In this document: positions 17,035 to 26,588 of the stretch, piece by piece | Layout of the letters: each line of letters starts with the position of its first letter | Numbering within the stretch: position 1 is the first letter of the stretch | Assembly (NCBI RefSeq): GCF_008329435.1 | Contig: NZ_NPKN01000001.1 | Location: 868,001-932,000, forward strand | From: Rhodanobacter sp. T12-5 | GTDB lineage: Bacteria > Pseudomonadota > Gammaproteobacteria > Xanthomonadales > Rhodanobacteraceae | Length of the DNA: 64,000 bases | Direction of reading: 5' to 3' | The notes under the pieces: model-generated | The model's input: the letters and a program-made list of their open reading frames with translations, nothing else | What the model was told of the DNA's origin: nothing | Database searches by the model: none | Translations under genes and position numbers: made by a program

Positions 17035-17397
17035 ATGGCCGGCAAACGAAAGACGGCGCCCGACGGCGCACACGACCATGCGGCAGCGGCGGAAGTCGAC
17101 ACCGGCCGGTCCGAAGATGCGCTGGTGGTATTGCCGGCAGACTGCCGCATGGCGGCCCAGGCCGCCTTGAAAGAGGAACTGCTGGGCGCGCTGAAGGCCG
17201 GAGCCATCGTGCTGGATGGCGCCCGGGTCGAGCGTACCGACACGGCCGCCCTGCAAATGCTGGTGGTGTTTCGGCGTGAACTCGACAAATGCGGTGGCAC
17301 GCTGAGCTGGCGTGGCACGAGTGATGCTCTGAACGAAGCAGCCGGCGTGCTTGGGCTGGTGCAAATACTGGAACTGCCGGCCATCGAGCCGGCTTGA
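17035..17397 (+). CDS. STAS-domain protein heading the second chemotaxis operon
   Basis: A 120-residue protein with a variable 30-residue leader and one STAS (SpoIIAA-like) domain: GAIVLDGARVERTDTAALQMLVV matches the strand-loop-helix of the family, where the residue after the Asp/Thr is usually a phosphorylatable Ser/Thr. STAS proteins next to cheY/cheA occur in many Xanthomonads and Pseudomonads, but their role in chemotaxis is not established. The first gene after the sigma-28 promoter; 13 bp before the cheY-like gene. Confidence 0.82.
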   Translation: MAGKRKTAPDGAHDHAAAAEVDTGRSEDALVVLPADCRMAAQAALKEELLGALKAGAIVLDGARVERTDTAALQMLVVFRRELDKCGGTLSWRGTSDALNEAAGVLGLVQILELPAIEPA

Positions 17398-17410
17398 ACG
17401 AGGTGGCAGC

Positions 17411-17773
17411 ATGGCAAAGATTCTTGCGGTAGACGATTCGGCTTCGATGCGCGGCATGGTCGCATTCACCCTGCGCGGGGCCGGGCACGAAGTGGCCGAG
17501 GCCGAAAATGGCCAGTTGGCCCTGGACGTCGCACGCGGCAGCTCGTTCGACCTGGTGCTGGCCGACGTCAACATGCCCGTCATGGACGGCCTGGCCATGG
17601 TGCGTGAATTGCGCACGATGGACGGCTACAAGGGCGTGCCGATCCTGATGCTGACGACCGAGTCGCATACCGAAAAGAAGATGGAGGGCAAGGCGGCCGG
17701 TGCGACCGGCTGGCTGGTCAAGCCGTTCGACCCGGAGCAACTGCTGGCCACGGTCAAGCGCGTACTTGGTTGA
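17411..17773 (+). CDS. cheY: CheY-like response regulator
   Basis: Stand-alone receiver of 120 aa with acidic pair VDDSASMRGMV, phospho-acceptor D52 (VLADVNMPVMDG), and switch residues LMLTTES and WLVKPFDPEQ. The ATG is preceded by GAGG; longer frames upstream overlap the STAS gene. It differs from the CheY at 9762 (SASMRGMVAFTL instead of [12 protein letters not shown]), the type usually paired with a local CheA. It probably acts as the phosphate sink or alternative output of the second CheA. Confidence 0.92.
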   Translation: MAKILAVDDSASMRGMVAFTLRGAGHEVAEAENGQLALDVARGSSFDLVLADVNMPVMDGLAMVRELRTMDGYKGVPILMLTTESHTEKKMEGKAAGATGWLVKPFDPEQLLATVKRVLG

Positions 17774-17782
17774 GGAAGAAAA

Positions 17783-19786
17783 ATGAGTGCGGTTGACCTG
17801 ACCCAGTTCCACAAGACGTTCTTCGAGGAAAGCCTGGAAGGGCTCGACGCGATGGAGGCCGCGCTGCTGGCGCTGGATTCGGGTTCGACCGATACCGAAC
17901 TAGTACACACGATTTTCCGCGCCGCGCACTCCATCAAGGGCGGTGCGGCGACGTTCGGCTTTACCGACGTGGCGGCGTTCACCCACGTCGCCGAGTCGCT
18001 GCTGGAAGAGGTGCGCAGCGAACGCCGGGCGGTGGAAGCGGAGCTGATCGAATTGCTGCTGCGCTCGGTCGATTGCCTGCGCGCCATGCTGGCTCGATCC
18101 AGTAGCGGTCAGCCGGTGGCCGATGCCGAGAGCGAGGCGCTGCGCGCCGAACTCGTGCGGCTGGTCAGTGGCGAGGCTGACGCGACCGCGGTGGTCGCGG
18201 CGGCCACGGTCGCGGCGGTCAGCGGCTGGGAGATTGGATTCTCCGCATTGCCGCACCTGCTGCAGACCGGCAACGATCCGCTGCGGCTGTTCCGCGAATT
18301 GCAGCAGCTCGGTCGCCTGGAGGTGGTGCGCGCATTCCTGCTCGACGGCGCACCGCAGCTGGCCGATCTGGATCCGAGCAGTTGCCATCTGGGCTGGGAG
18401 TTGCGCCTGCACGGCGACGTGGCCCGCGGCGACATCGATGCGGTGTTCGACTGGCTCGACGGCGATTGCGAACTGACGATCAAGCCGCTGCAGGCAGCGT
18501 CTTCGGGCAATGCCGTCGCCGCCACGCCGCAGCAAGCGCCGGCGGTGGTGCAGCCGGAGGCGCCCGCGGCCGGTCGGCCGGTGCGCGAAACCGCCGTTGC
18601 CTCCAGCGAAGGCGGCACGATACGCGTGGGGATCGACAAGGTCGACGCGCTGATCAACATGATGGGCGAACTGGTGATCACCCAGTCGATGCTCAGCGAC
18701 ATCGGCGAAAATTTCCAGTTGTCCAAGCTGGAGCATCTGCGCGACGGACTGGCCCAGCTCGAGCGCACCACGCGCGAGCTGCAGGAAAGCGTCATGCGCA
18801 TCCGCATGCTGCCGATCGGCTCGGTGTTCAACCGTTTTCCGCGACTGGTCCGCGACCTGGAGCGCAAGCTCGGCAAGCAGGTCCGGCTGGAGTTGCACGG
18901 CGAGCACACCGAGCTGGACAAGACGGTGATGGAAAAGATCGGCGATCCGCTGGTGCACCTGGTGCGCAACGCGATCGACCACGGGCTGGAAATGCCGGCG
19001 CAGCGCAAGGCCGCGGGTAAGCCGGAAACCGGCATGCTCAAACTCAACGCGTATCACGAGGGCGGCAACATCGTGGTGCAGATCAGTGACGACGGCGCCG
19101 GCCTCAACCGGGACGCCATCGTCGCCAAGGCGCAACAGCGCGGGCTTATCCAGGCCGGCCAGGAGCTCAGCGATGCCGACGTGGCGGAGCTTATTTTCCA
19201 GCCGGGCTTCTCCACCGCCGCGCAGGCAACCGATCTTTCCGGTCGCGGGGTCGGCATGGACGTCGTGCGCCGCAACGTGCGCGATCTCGGCGGTACCGTC
19301 AGCGTACGCAGCATCAGCGGCAAGGGCAGCACGTTCACCATCGCGCTGCCGCTGACGCTGGCCATCATCGACGGCCTTGCCACCGCGATCGGCAGCGAGC
19401 GCTACATCGTGCCGCTGATCTCGATCGTCGAATCGCTGCGGTTGCGCCCGGAGACGGTGCGCAAGATTGCCGGCGGTGGCGAGGTATTCCACTTTCGCGA
19501 CGAATACGTGCCGATCATGCGCCTGCATCGCGCTTTCGCCTGCGCCGATGCGGTCACCGACATCGAGCAGGGCATCGTGGTTGTGGTCGAGGACGACGGC
19601 CGTCGTGTCGGCCTGCTGGTCGACGACCTGCTCGGCCAGCAGCAGGCGGTGGTCAAGTCCCTCGAAGCGCATTACCAGCGCGTGCAGGGCATCTCCGGCG
19701 CCACGATCCTCAGCGACGGTTCGGTCGCGCTGATCGTGGATGTGAGCGGCGTGGTACGGCTGGGCCAGCGCCGCAAGGCGGCCTGA
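17783..19786 (+). CDS. cheA: Chemotaxis histidine kinase CheA (second copy)
   Basis: Kinase of 667 aa with classical domain order: HPt with H49 (FRAAHSIKGGAATFGF), a P2-like region (about 145-235), dimerisation domain, HATPase (HLVRNAIDHGLEMPAQ; ISDDGAGLNRD; LSGRGVGMDVV) and CheW-like P5. Unlike the first CheA it has a folded-looking P2 (DLDPSSCHLGWELRLHGDV). It is followed by its own cheW, receptors and cheR/cheD/cheB, so it has a complete local adaptation system. A 203-bp gap to cheW contains a possible second sigma-28 promoter. Confidence 0.96.
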   Translation: MSAVDLTQFHKTFFEESLEGLDAMEAALLALDSGSTDTELVHTIFRAAHSIKGGAATFGFTDVAAFTHVAESLLEEVRSERRAVEAELIELLLRSVDCLRAMLARSSSGQPVADAESEALRAELVRLVSGEADATAVVAAATVAAVSGWEIGFSALPHLLQTGNDPLRLFRELQQLGRLEVVRAFLLDGAPQLADLDPSSCHLGWELRLHGDVARGDIDAVFDWLDGDCELTIKPLQAASSGNAVAATPQQAPAVVQPEAPAAGRPVRETAVASSEGGTIRVGIDKVDALINMMGELVITQSMLSDIGENFQLSKLEHLRDGLAQLERTTRELQESVMRIRMLPIGSVFNRFPRLVRDLERKLGKQVRLELHGEHTELDKTVMEKIGDPLVHLVRNAIDHGLEMPAQRKAAGKPETGMLKLNAYHEGGNIVVQISDDGAGLNRDAIVAKAQQRGLIQAGQELSDADVAELIFQPGFSTAAQATDLSGRGVGMDVVRRNVRDLGGTVSVRSISGKGSTFTIALPLTLAIIDGLATAIGSERYIVPLISIVESLRLRPETVRKIAGGGEVFHFRDEYVPIMRLHRAFACADAVTDIEQGIVVVVEDDGRRVGLLVDDLLGQQQAVVKSLEAHYQRVQGISGATILSDGSVALIVDVSGVVRLGQRRKAA

Positions 19787-19905
19787 TCGACATTTCTCGC
19801 AGCCGGTAGCGATCCGCCAATGCCGCGACGCGACGAACGATCGCCGCGCCGCGGATTCTTGCCGCGCGACCGCGCGATCGACTTCCGCTGCACCAATGAC
19901 GCCGC

Positions 19906-19932
19906 TCAAGTTTCCAACGACAGCGCCGACAC
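19906..19932 (+). promoter_or_regulatory. Possible sigma-28 promoter upstream of cheW
   Basis: TCAAGTTT, 11 bases, GCCGACAC: correct spacing for FliA, with one mismatch in the -35 element and two in the -10 element. It lies 57 bp before cheW in the only sizeable gap of this operon (19787-19989), so it could boost cheW-MCP-cheR expression. The match is weaker than at 16969. Confidence 0.5.
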
Positions 19933-19989
19933 AGTCATGGCAGAAGGACGTTCGCGAGCGTCCGTCACCAGGCAGCAGGTAACCGGCTC

Positions 19990-20496
19990 ATGTACGAAAA
20001 CAATCAGGATGCGGCACCGGTGTTGCAGCAGCTCACCTTCAATCTGGCTGGCGAGGAGTACGGCGTGGACATCCTCGCCGTGCGCGAAATCCGCGGCTGG
20101 TCGCGGGTGACGCGCATCCCGCAGACGCCTGCGCACCTGCTCGGCGTGCTCAACCTGCGCGGCGCGATCGTGCCGATCATGGATCTGCGCCTGCGCTTCG
20201 GGCTGGAGCGGGAGAGCTACGGCGACAGCACGGTGGTGATCATCCTGGCCATTGCCGAGCGCCTGTTCGGCATCGTGGTGGACGCGGTATCCGATGTCGT
20301 CGACATCGATCCGGCAGCGATCAAGCCGGTGCCCGACATGGGCGTGATCGTCGACACCCGTTATCTGAAAGGCCTTGCGACTCACGTCGAGCGCATGGTG
20401 ATGCTGTTGGACGTTGAGAAACTCATGCGTCCGGAAGACGTGGAAACACTGGATGCAGCCATGCCGGCCATCCATGAAGTCGAAGTTGCCGCCTGA
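19990..20496 (+). CDS. cheW: Chemotaxis coupling protein CheW
   Basis: CheW adaptor of 168 aa linking MCPs and CheA in receptor arrays. Typical segments are LTFNLAGEEYGVDILAVREI, IPQTPAHLLGVLNLRGAIVP and FGIVVDAVSDVVDI. It lies between the second cheA and an MCP gene, 12 bp before the latter. It resembles canonical CheW more closely than the protein at 14546 does. Confidence 0.96.
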   Translation: MYENNQDAAPVLQQLTFNLAGEEYGVDILAVREIRGWSRVTRIPQTPAHLLGVLNLRGAIVPIMDLRLRFGLERESYGDSTVVIILAIAERLFGIVVDAVSDVVDIDPAAIKPVPDMGVIVDTRYLKGLATHVERMVMLLDVEKLMRPEDVETLDAAMPAIHEVEVAA

Positions 20497-20508
20497 CCGG
20501 GAATCAAG

Positions 20509-22254
20509 ATGAAGATCAAGAATTTGAAGCCTTACCTGCTGCGCCTGACCACCTTGACTGTCAAGGCGCGCCTGATCGGCGTGCTCGGGCTATTGTGCGC
20601 AATGCTGCTGGTAGGCGCCTGGATCGGCCTGGGCGGCATGGCCAGGGCGAACGAGAGCGCGCGCACCATCTACCAGGACGAGTTGATCCCGCTGACCAGC
20701 ATCAACGAGGTCGCACGCGGATCGCTGAACAGCTTCATCGCGCTGAGCGAAGCGGCGTTCCACAAGGACGACAAGGCCATCGTCAAGCAGAAGCTCGACG
20801 ACGTGGCCAAGACCGAGGCCGACAACGCAGCCCTGCTCAAGAAGCTGGGCACGACCCAGATGTCGCCGGCGGTCAAGAAACAGTGGAAGGCGTTCGAGAG
20901 CGCCCGCAGCGACGTGTCGTCGTCCTTGTCCGAGATCACCGATGCCCTGAACAAGGCAGACGAGGGCGCCAACGGCCTGCTGTATTCCGACGTGCTGCCG
21001 AACGTGTCGATCATGAGCTCGGAGATGACCAAGCTGATCGCCATGCAGGTCGAAGAGAGCCGCCAGCAATACGAATCGGCCCTGGCCAGCTACAACCGCA
21101 TCCGCGTCATGACCTTCGGTGCGCTCGGCGCGGGCATGTTGCTGGCGGTGCTGATGGCCTTCTTCCTGATCCGCTCGATCGTCGGCACGCTCAACCGTGC
21201 GGTGCGCGTGGCCAACGCCATTTCGCAGGGCCAGTTGGGCCACAACATCGTGACCCGTCGCAAGGACGAGCTGGGCAAGTTGCTGGAGGCGTTCCGACTG
21301 ATGGACGAGCGGCTCACCCTGACCGTGGGCGAAGTACGCCGGGGTTCGGATGCGGTCAGCACGGCTGCACAGCAGATTGCCCACGGCAACGACGACCTCA
21401 GCCAGCGCACCCAGGAACAGGCTTCCAGCCTGGAGGAAACCGCGTCCTCGATGGAGCAAATGACCTCGACCGTCAAGCAGAACGCGGAGAACGCCAGCCA
21501 CGCCAACCAGCTTGCCCGCGGTGCCCGCGAACAGGCCGAGCGTGGTGGCGAAGTGGCAGGCAAGGCCATTATCGCGATGAGCGAGATCAACAGCTCCAGC
21601 AGCAAGATCGCGGACATCGTGGGACTGATCCAGGAGATCGCCTTCCAGACCAATCTGCTGGCGCTGAACGCGGCGGTGGAAGCGGCACGGGCCGGCGAGC
21701 AGGGCCGCGGCTTTGCCGTGGTGGCCACCGAAGTGCGCAGCCTGGCGCAACGCAGCGCCGGCGCCGCCAAGGAGATCAAGGGCCTGATCAACGACAGCGC
21801 CGAGAAGGTGCGCAGTGGCTCGGAACTGGTCAACCAGTCCGGCAAGGCGCTGGCCGAGATTGTCGACAGCGTGAAGAAGGTCACCGACATCGTGGCCGAG
21901 ATCGCCGCGGCCAGCCAGGAACAATCCGCCGGCATCGACCAGGTCAACAACGCGGTCATGCAGATGGACGAAATGACCCAGCAGAACGCCGCGCTGGTCG
22001 AGGAAGCCGCTGCCGCTGCCCGCGCCATGCAGGAGCAGGCTGGCGAACTGACCCAGCAGGTCGGCTTCTTTCACCTCAACGATGCTGCGACGTCATCCGC
22101 AACACGCGCGCCGACGCGCGCGCAGACCGTCGCAGCGGAGGCCGAAGCGGTTTTCGCCGCCGTGCGCAGCGCGCCGGTGGCAACGCTGCCACCGTCGCGT
22201 CCGCAGCGGGCCGCGGTTGAGACCCAATCGGCTGGTGTCTGGAAGGAATTCTGA
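20509..22254 (+). CDS. Methyl-accepting chemotaxis protein with CheR/CheB tether
   Basis: Inner-membrane chemoreceptor, 581 aa: TM1 about 21-43, a ~155-residue periplasmic helical (4HB/Tar-like) sensor, TM2 about 199-221, HAMP, and a signalling domain with hairpin tip [20 protein letters not shown]. Methylation-helix Glu/Gln pairs are visible on both sides (SLEETASSMEQM; EEAAAAARAMQEQ). The last residues, VWKEF, resemble the NWETF-type pentapeptide that recruits CheR and CheB, after an Ala/Thr-rich flexible linker. cheR follows after two bases. The ligand cannot be read from sequence. Confidence 0.95.
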   Translation: MKIKNLKPYLLRLTTLTVKARLIGVLGLLCAMLLVGAWIGLGGMARANESARTIYQDELIPLTSINEVARGSLNSFIALSEAAFHKDDKAIVKQKLDDVAKTEADNAALLKKLGTTQMSPAVKKQWKAFESARSDVSSSLSEITDALNKADEGANGLLYSDVLPNVSIMSSEMTKLIAMQVEESRQQYESALASYNRIRVMTFGALGAGMLLAVLMAFFLIRSIVGTLNRAVRVANAISQGQLGHNIVTRRKDELGKLLEAFRLMDERLTLTVGEVRRGSDAVSTAAQQIAHGNDDLSQRTQEQASSLEETASSMEQMTSTVKQNAENASHANQLARGAREQAERGGEVAGKAIIAMSEINSSSSKIADIVGLIQEIAFQTNLLALNAAVEAARAGEQGRGFAVVATEVRSLAQRSAGAAKEIKGLINDSAEKVRSGSELVNQSGKALAEIVDSVKKVTDIVAEIAAASQEQSAGIDQVNNAVMQMDEMTQQNAALVEEAAAAARAMQEQAGELTQQVGFFHLNDAATSSATRAPTRAQTVAAEAEAVFAAVRSAPVATLPPSRPQRAAVETQSAGVWKEF

Positions 22255-22256
22255 GC

Positions 22257-23141
22257 GTGAACGCGGTGGTCGGCACGCTTGATGAACATGGCACGCCCCC
22301 GGCAGGCAGCGGGCCCGTGCTGGGCCAGGCCGACTTCCAGTATCTGCGTGCCTTCGTGCTGGAGCATTGCGGCATCGCGCTGGGCGAACACAAGCACCAG
22401 TTGGTGCAGGGGCGCTTGTTCCGGCGCTTGCGCGCGCTGGGCCTGTCGAACTTCAGCAGCTATTGCGATCTGCTGCGGAACGATCCGCACAGCGAACTGG
22501 GTGAGCTGGCCAGCGCGATCAGCACCAATGTGACCTCGTTCTTCCGCGAAGCGCATCACTACGACCTGCTGGTCAACGAGCTGCTGCCGCGTTGGCTGGA
22601 GCAAAAACGCCGCGCGGGAGACCGCTTGCGGATCTGGTCGGCTGGTTGTTCCACCGGCGAAGAGCCGTATGCGCTGGCGATGGTGCTGGCCGAGGCGCTG
22701 GAGAGCCGCGACAGCACGGTGGATGCCAGGATCCTGGCCACCGACCTCTCGCCACAGGCACTGGAGACCGCCCGCAAGGGCGTCTATTCGCTGGAGCGCA
22801 TCGCCGGCATCAGCGAGGAGCGTTGCCGTCGCTGGATGCTGCGTGGAAGCGGCGAGTTCGAAGGGCTCGCCTGCGTGCATCCGCGCCTGCGCGAACTGGT
22901 CACCATCGAACCGCTGAACCTGTTGCATCCCTGGCCGATGAGCGGTCCGTTCGACGCGATCTTCTGCCGCAACGTGGTGATCTATTTCGACCAGCCGACC
23001 AAGCAGCGCCTGTTCAAGCGCTACGCCGATCTGCTGCCGGTGGGCGGCCACCTGTTCCTCGGCCATTCCGAATCGCTGCACGGCATCAACGATCAATTCG
23101 AACTGATCGGGCGCACGGTGTACCGGAAGATCGCCGGATGA
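22257..23141 (+). CDS. cheR: Chemotaxis protein methyltransferase CheR
   Basis: SAM-dependent methyltransferase that methylates glutamates on MCPs (294 aa). An N-terminal helical domain (EHKHQLVQGRLFRRLRALGL) and catalytic domain with SAM-binding IWSAGCSTGEEPYALAM and FDAIFCRNVVIYFD. It has a GTG start two bases after the MCP stop, so it is translationally coupled to its likely substrate. It overlaps cheD by 4 bp. Confidence 0.96.
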   Translation: MNAVVGTLDEHGTPPAGSGPVLGQADFQYLRAFVLEHCGIALGEHKHQLVQGRLFRRLRALGLSNFSSYCDLLRNDPHSELGELASAISTNVTSFFREAHHYDLLVNELLPRWLEQKRRAGDRLRIWSAGCSTGEEPYALAMVLAEALESRDSTVDARILATDLSPQALETARKGVYSLERIAGISEERCRRWMLRGSGEFEGLACVHPRLRELVTIEPLNLLHPWPMSGPFDAIFCRNVVIYFDQPTKQRLFKRYADLLPVGGHLFLGHSESLHGINDQFELIGRTVYRKIAG

Positions 23142-23788
23142 GCCTCCTGGCCGACAGACGTTCAGCACCGCCGATCCATGCACCGGCACTGCCGGGCTTC
23201 GAGCACCTGCGTCGCTACTGGGATCCGACGCAAGCGTGCATGACCGTGAAGGTGCTGCCCGGGGAGTTCTATGTCAGCGCCCAGCACGAGCTGGTCACCA
23301 CCGTGCTCGGCTCCTGCGTCGCCGCCTGCATCCACGATGCACGCCGCGGCATCGGCGGCATGAACCACTTCATGCTGCCCGAGCCACGCGGCGAGCGCGA
23401 CGGCTGGTCGTCGACGGTGGGGCGCGCGGCGCGCTACGGCAGCGACGCGATGGAGCAACTGATCAACGCGATCCTGATCGCCGGCGGCCAGCGTGCCGAC
23501 CTGCAGGTCAAGATATTCGGCGGTGGCCGGGTGCTGGCGCAGCTCACCGACATCGGCCAGCGCAACATCGACTTCGTGCAGCGCTACATCGCCGCCGAAA
23601 AGCTGAACCTGTGCGCATCCGACCTGGGCGACGTGTATCCGCGTCAGGTGCAGTTCTTCCCCGACAGCGGGCGGGCCCGCGTGCGCCTGCTGCGTCGCCA
23701 TGACGACGTGGCATTGGTGGCCGACGAGCCCGGTTACCTCAAGCGTTTGGCAAATGACCCGATAAAGGGTGAGGTCGAGCTTTTCTAG
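23138..23788 (+). CDS. cheD: Chemoreceptor glutamine deamidase CheD
   Basis: Deamidase that converts receptor glutamines to glutamates (216 aa). The catalytic Cys lies in VTTVLGSCVAACIHD and the His in GGMNHFMLPEP; KIFGGGRV is also family-typical. The start is the ATG overlapping the cheR stop; longer frames upstream are read through cheR. An 83-bp gap separates it from cheB. Confidence 0.95.
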   Translation: MSLLADRRSAPPIHAPALPGFEHLRRYWDPTQACMTVKVLPGEFYVSAQHELVTTVLGSCVAACIHDARRGIGGMNHFMLPEPRGERDGWSSTVGRAARYGSDAMEQLINAILIAGGQRADLQVKIFGGGRVLAQLTDIGQRNIDFVQRYIAAEKLNLCASDLGDVYPRQVQFFPDSGRARVRLLRRHDDVALVADEPGYLKRLANDPIKGEVELF

Positions 23789-23871
23789 CGGTGCCTGGCA
23801 CCGCGAAGGCCGACGAGGCTGCCGTCGAATGCGACGCGGCTTGAGCTTTTTGGCAAGTGAGACGGATGGCA

Positions 23872-24963
23872 ATGGAAAGAGTTCGTGTTCTGGTAATCGA
23901 CGACTCGGCGTTGGTGCGCAAGCTGATGACGGCGATGCTTGCCTGCGATCCGGCGATCGAAGTGGTCGGTACCGCCGCCGATCCGCTGATCGCCCGCGAG
24001 AAGATCAAGCAGCTCGATCCGGACGTGCTGACGCTGGACGTCGAGATGCCGCACATGGATGGCCTGACCTTTCTTGAAAACCTGATGCGGCTGCGGCCGA
24101 TGCCGGTGGTGATGGTGTCGTCGCTGACCGTGCAGGGTGCGGACGTGACGTTGCGTGCACTGGAGCTCGGCGCGGTCGACTTCCTCGCCAAGCCCAGCAG
24201 CGACCTGGCCAACAGCTTCGGAGCCAGCGCACAGGAGATCTGCGCCAAGGTGAAGCTGGCCGCCACGGCGCGCCCGCGGGCGCGCACGGCGGTACGCAAG
24301 CTGGATGTTCCGCCGAGGCTCTCGGCCGATGCCGTGCTGCCGCGCGCGCAGACGCCCGGGTCCCGCGGCGGCAGCCCGATCATCGTGATCGGCGCCTCCA
24401 CCGGCGGCACCGAAGCGGTGCGCGTGGTACTGGAGGCGATGCCGCCGGATGCGCCGCCGATCCTGGTCACCCAGCACATCCCCGCGGCCTTCAGCGGCCC
24501 GTTCGCGATGCGCATGGACCGTTGTTCGGCGATGCGCGTGTGCGAGGCGCACGACGGTCAGCCGATCCAGACCGGCCACGCCTACATCGCCCCCGGCAGC
24601 CACCATCTGCTGGTGATGTGGGATGGCGCCAAGTACGTATGCCGGCTGCACGACGGTCCGCCGGTGAACCGCCACAAGCCCAGCGTGGATGTGCTGTTCC
24701 GCTCGATGGCCGCCAGTGCCGGCGCCAGCGCGATCGCGGCATTGCTGACCGGCATGGGCGACGACGGCGCGCGCGGGCTGCTCGAACTGAAACAGGCCGG
24801 CGCCAGGACGCTGGTGCAGGACGAAGCCAGCTCGGTGGTATGGGGCATGCCCGGCGCCGCCTGGAAACTTGACGCGGCCAACGAAATGCTGCCGCTCGAT
24901 CACATTGCCGCGCGCCTGCTGACTCTGGCGCGCCAACCTCATGACGGCGTTTCACGCGCCTGA
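23872..24963 (+). CDS. cheB: Chemotaxis response regulator methylesterase CheB
   Basis: Receptor methylesterase/deamidase, 363 aa from the chosen ATG. The N-terminal receiver has phospho-acceptor D56 ([12 protein letters not shown]) and KPSS; the C-terminal catalytic domain has the Ser in [11 protein letters not shown], His in TQHIPAAF and Asp in GMGDDGARG. The preferred start gives [13 protein letters not shown]; an ATG two codons earlier and a GTG five codons earlier are alternatives. It completes the adaptation set of the operon; no cheB is present in the first cluster. Confidence 0.95.
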   Translation: MERVRVLVIDDSALVRKLMTAMLACDPAIEVVGTAADPLIAREKIKQLDPDVLTLDVEMPHMDGLTFLENLMRLRPMPVVMVSSLTVQGADVTLRALELGAVDFLAKPSSDLANSFGASAQEICAKVKLAATARPRARTAVRKLDVPPRLSADAVLPRAQTPGSRGGSPIIVIGASTGGTEAVRVVLEAMPPDAPPILVTQHIPAAFSGPFAMRMDRCSAMRVCEAHDGQPIQTGHAYIAPGSHHLLVMWDGAKYVCRLHDGPPVNRHKPSVDVLFRSMAASAGASAIAALLTGMGDDGARGLLELKQAGARTLVQDEASSVVWGMPGAAWKLDAANEMLPLDHIAARLLTLARQPHDGVSRA

Positions 24964-24980
24964 CCTTCGGATTACGGCCC

Positions 24981-26168
24981 ATGCTTTCCTCATCCCGAAT
25001 CACCCGGCTTTTCGCTACCCAGCCCATCTACGGCTGGCTCGCCAGCACGCTGGCCCTGTTGCTGGCGCTGCTGTGGCAACCGGCCTGGCTGGCGCCGTTG
25101 CTGATCGTGGTGCTGACGGCGGTGTGGATCGTCGAAAGCCGTCGCCACGCCCCGGCAACGCCGCCGCTGGTCGTGGCCAACAACAGCACGCCGGTGCGCG
25201 AGGCGCTCGAAGACGTGCGCGGGGCGCTGGTCGACGAGCTCGGCCACGCCACCCGCGAGCTGCACCAGGGGCTCGACCTGCTCAGCGATGCGGTGTCCGA
25301 ACTGGGCGGCGGCTTCGATGGCCTGTCGCACAAGACCGGCCTGCAGCAATCGCTGCTCAAGCAGATCATCGACGCGCAGAACGGCGGAGTCTCGGTACAG
25401 GATTTCGCTGCACGCACCGGCGACCTGCTGCAGCACTTCGTCGGCATGATCGTGCAGATGTCGCGCGAGAGCCTGCGCATCGTCTATCGCATCGACGGCA
25501 TGGCGAAGGAGATGGATGCCGTGTTCGGCCTGCTGAAGAACGTCAACACGATCGCCGAGGAAACCAACCTGCTGGCGCTGAACGCCGCGATCGAGGCGGC
25601 CCGCGCGGGCGAATCCGGCCGCGGCTTCGCGGTGGTGGCCGGCGAGATCCGCAACCTGGCCAGTAATTCCAACCAGTTCAACGAGCAGATCGGCAGCCAT
25701 GTCGAGCGCGCCCGCACGGCGATGGAGCAGTTGCGTGGCCTGGTCGGCACGATGGCTTCGCAAGACCTGAATGTGGCGCTGTCGGCCAAGGGCGGCATCG
25801 ACGCGATGATGGCGCACGTCACCGAAAGCGACGCGCGCACCAGCGCGGTGGCCGACCAGGTGGTCGAGATCAATCGCGGCCTCGGCAGCGACGTCTCCAC
25901 CACGATCCGGTCACTGCAGTTCGAGGACATCCTCAGCCAGTTGCTGCGCCAGACGCGCACCCGGCTGGTCGAATTGCAGGAGGTCGTGGGCGAATGCACG
26001 CGCGACATCGAGGAGCTCGCCTGCGCGCCGGTCGACGCCGAAGCGCTGGTCGAACATGCGCAACGGGTACGCAGCCGGCTGGCCATTCAGCGCGAGAAGG
26101 CACGCCTGCGCTCACGAGGTCCGGCGTTGCAGAGTTCGATGGACGCCGGCGAAATTGAATTGTTCTGA
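24981..26168 (+). CDS. Methyl-accepting chemotaxis protein without periplasmic domain
   Basis: Receptor-like protein, 395 aa. Two closely spaced hydrophobic helices (about residues 16-46) leave almost no periplasmic loop; there is no HAMP. The signalling hairpin tip is recognisable ([36 protein letters not shown]), and a C-terminal segment ([18 protein letters not shown]) is the CZB-like/tail type seen in internal sensors. It probably senses an intracellular or membrane state rather than an external ligand. It follows cheB by 17 bp and is followed by a STAS gene. Confidence 0.9.
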   Translation: MLSSSRITRLFATQPIYGWLASTLALLLALLWQPAWLAPLLIVVLTAVWIVESRRHAPATPPLVVANNSTPVREALEDVRGALVDELGHATRELHQGLDLLSDAVSELGGGFDGLSHKTGLQQSLLKQIIDAQNGGVSVQDFAARTGDLLQHFVGMIVQMSRESLRIVYRIDGMAKEMDAVFGLLKNVNTIAEETNLLALNAAIEAARAGESGRGFAVVAGEIRNLASNSNQFNEQIGSHVERARTAMEQLRGLVGTMASQDLNVALSAKGGIDAMMAHVTESDARTSAVADQVVEINRGLGSDVSTTIRSLQFEDILSQLLRQTRTRLVELQEVVGECTRDIEELACAPVDAEALVEHAQRVRSRLAIQREKARLRSRGPALQSSMDAGEIELF

Positions 26169-26179
26169 AGGAGCGCAAG

Positions 26180-26479
26180 ATGATCGTCCACCACGACAGC
26201 GAACACGATTGCCTGACCCTGCAACTGGGCGAGCGCTTCGATTTCAGTATCCATCGCGATTTTCACGACGCCTGCCTAGGCAGCGGGAGCACGGCGCGCA
26301 GCTATGTCATCGACCTGGGCGAAGTGACCAGCATGGACAGCTCCGCGCTGGGCATGCTGCTGCTGTTGCGCGAGCATGCGGGCGCCGATCGCTCCGAGAT
26401 CCGCATCGTCAATGCCGGCAGCGAATTGCGCAACACGCTGCGCGTGGCCGGCTTCGACAAGTTGTTCGTGCTGCACTGA
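26180..26479 (+). CDS. STAS-domain protein (anti-anti-sigma-like) ending the operon
   Basis: A 99-residue single STAS domain. YVIDLGEVTSMDSSALGMLL carries the classic Asp-Ser-Ser motif in which a serine can be phosphorylated by an anti-sigma/kinase partner. It lies 11 bp after the second MCP and 60 bp before a strong terminator, so it ends the operon that began with another STAS gene. No cognate HATPase kinase or PP2C phosphatase is present in the window. Confidence 0.9.
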   Translation: MIVHHDSEHDCLTLQLGERFDFSIHRDFHDACLGSGSTARSYVIDLGEVTSMDSSALGMLLLLREHAGADRSEIRIVNAGSELRNTLRVAGFDKLFVLH

Positions 26480-26541
26480 GCCCGCTGCGTGGCATCGCCG
26501 GGCCAACCCGGGCAGCCGTGAAACATCGGAAATACGCGCAG

Positions 26542-26570
26542 AAAAAAGGCTCCTTGCGGAGCCTTTTTTC
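26542..26570. terminator. Rho-independent bidirectional terminator
   Basis: GGCTCC-TTGC-GGAGCC stem-loop flanked by an A-run on the left and a T-run on the right, which works for both converging units: the second chemotaxis operon (plus) and the small secreted-protein gene (minus). Confidence 0.92.
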
Positions 26571-26588
26571 TGGGGCGGTGCGGCAGGA

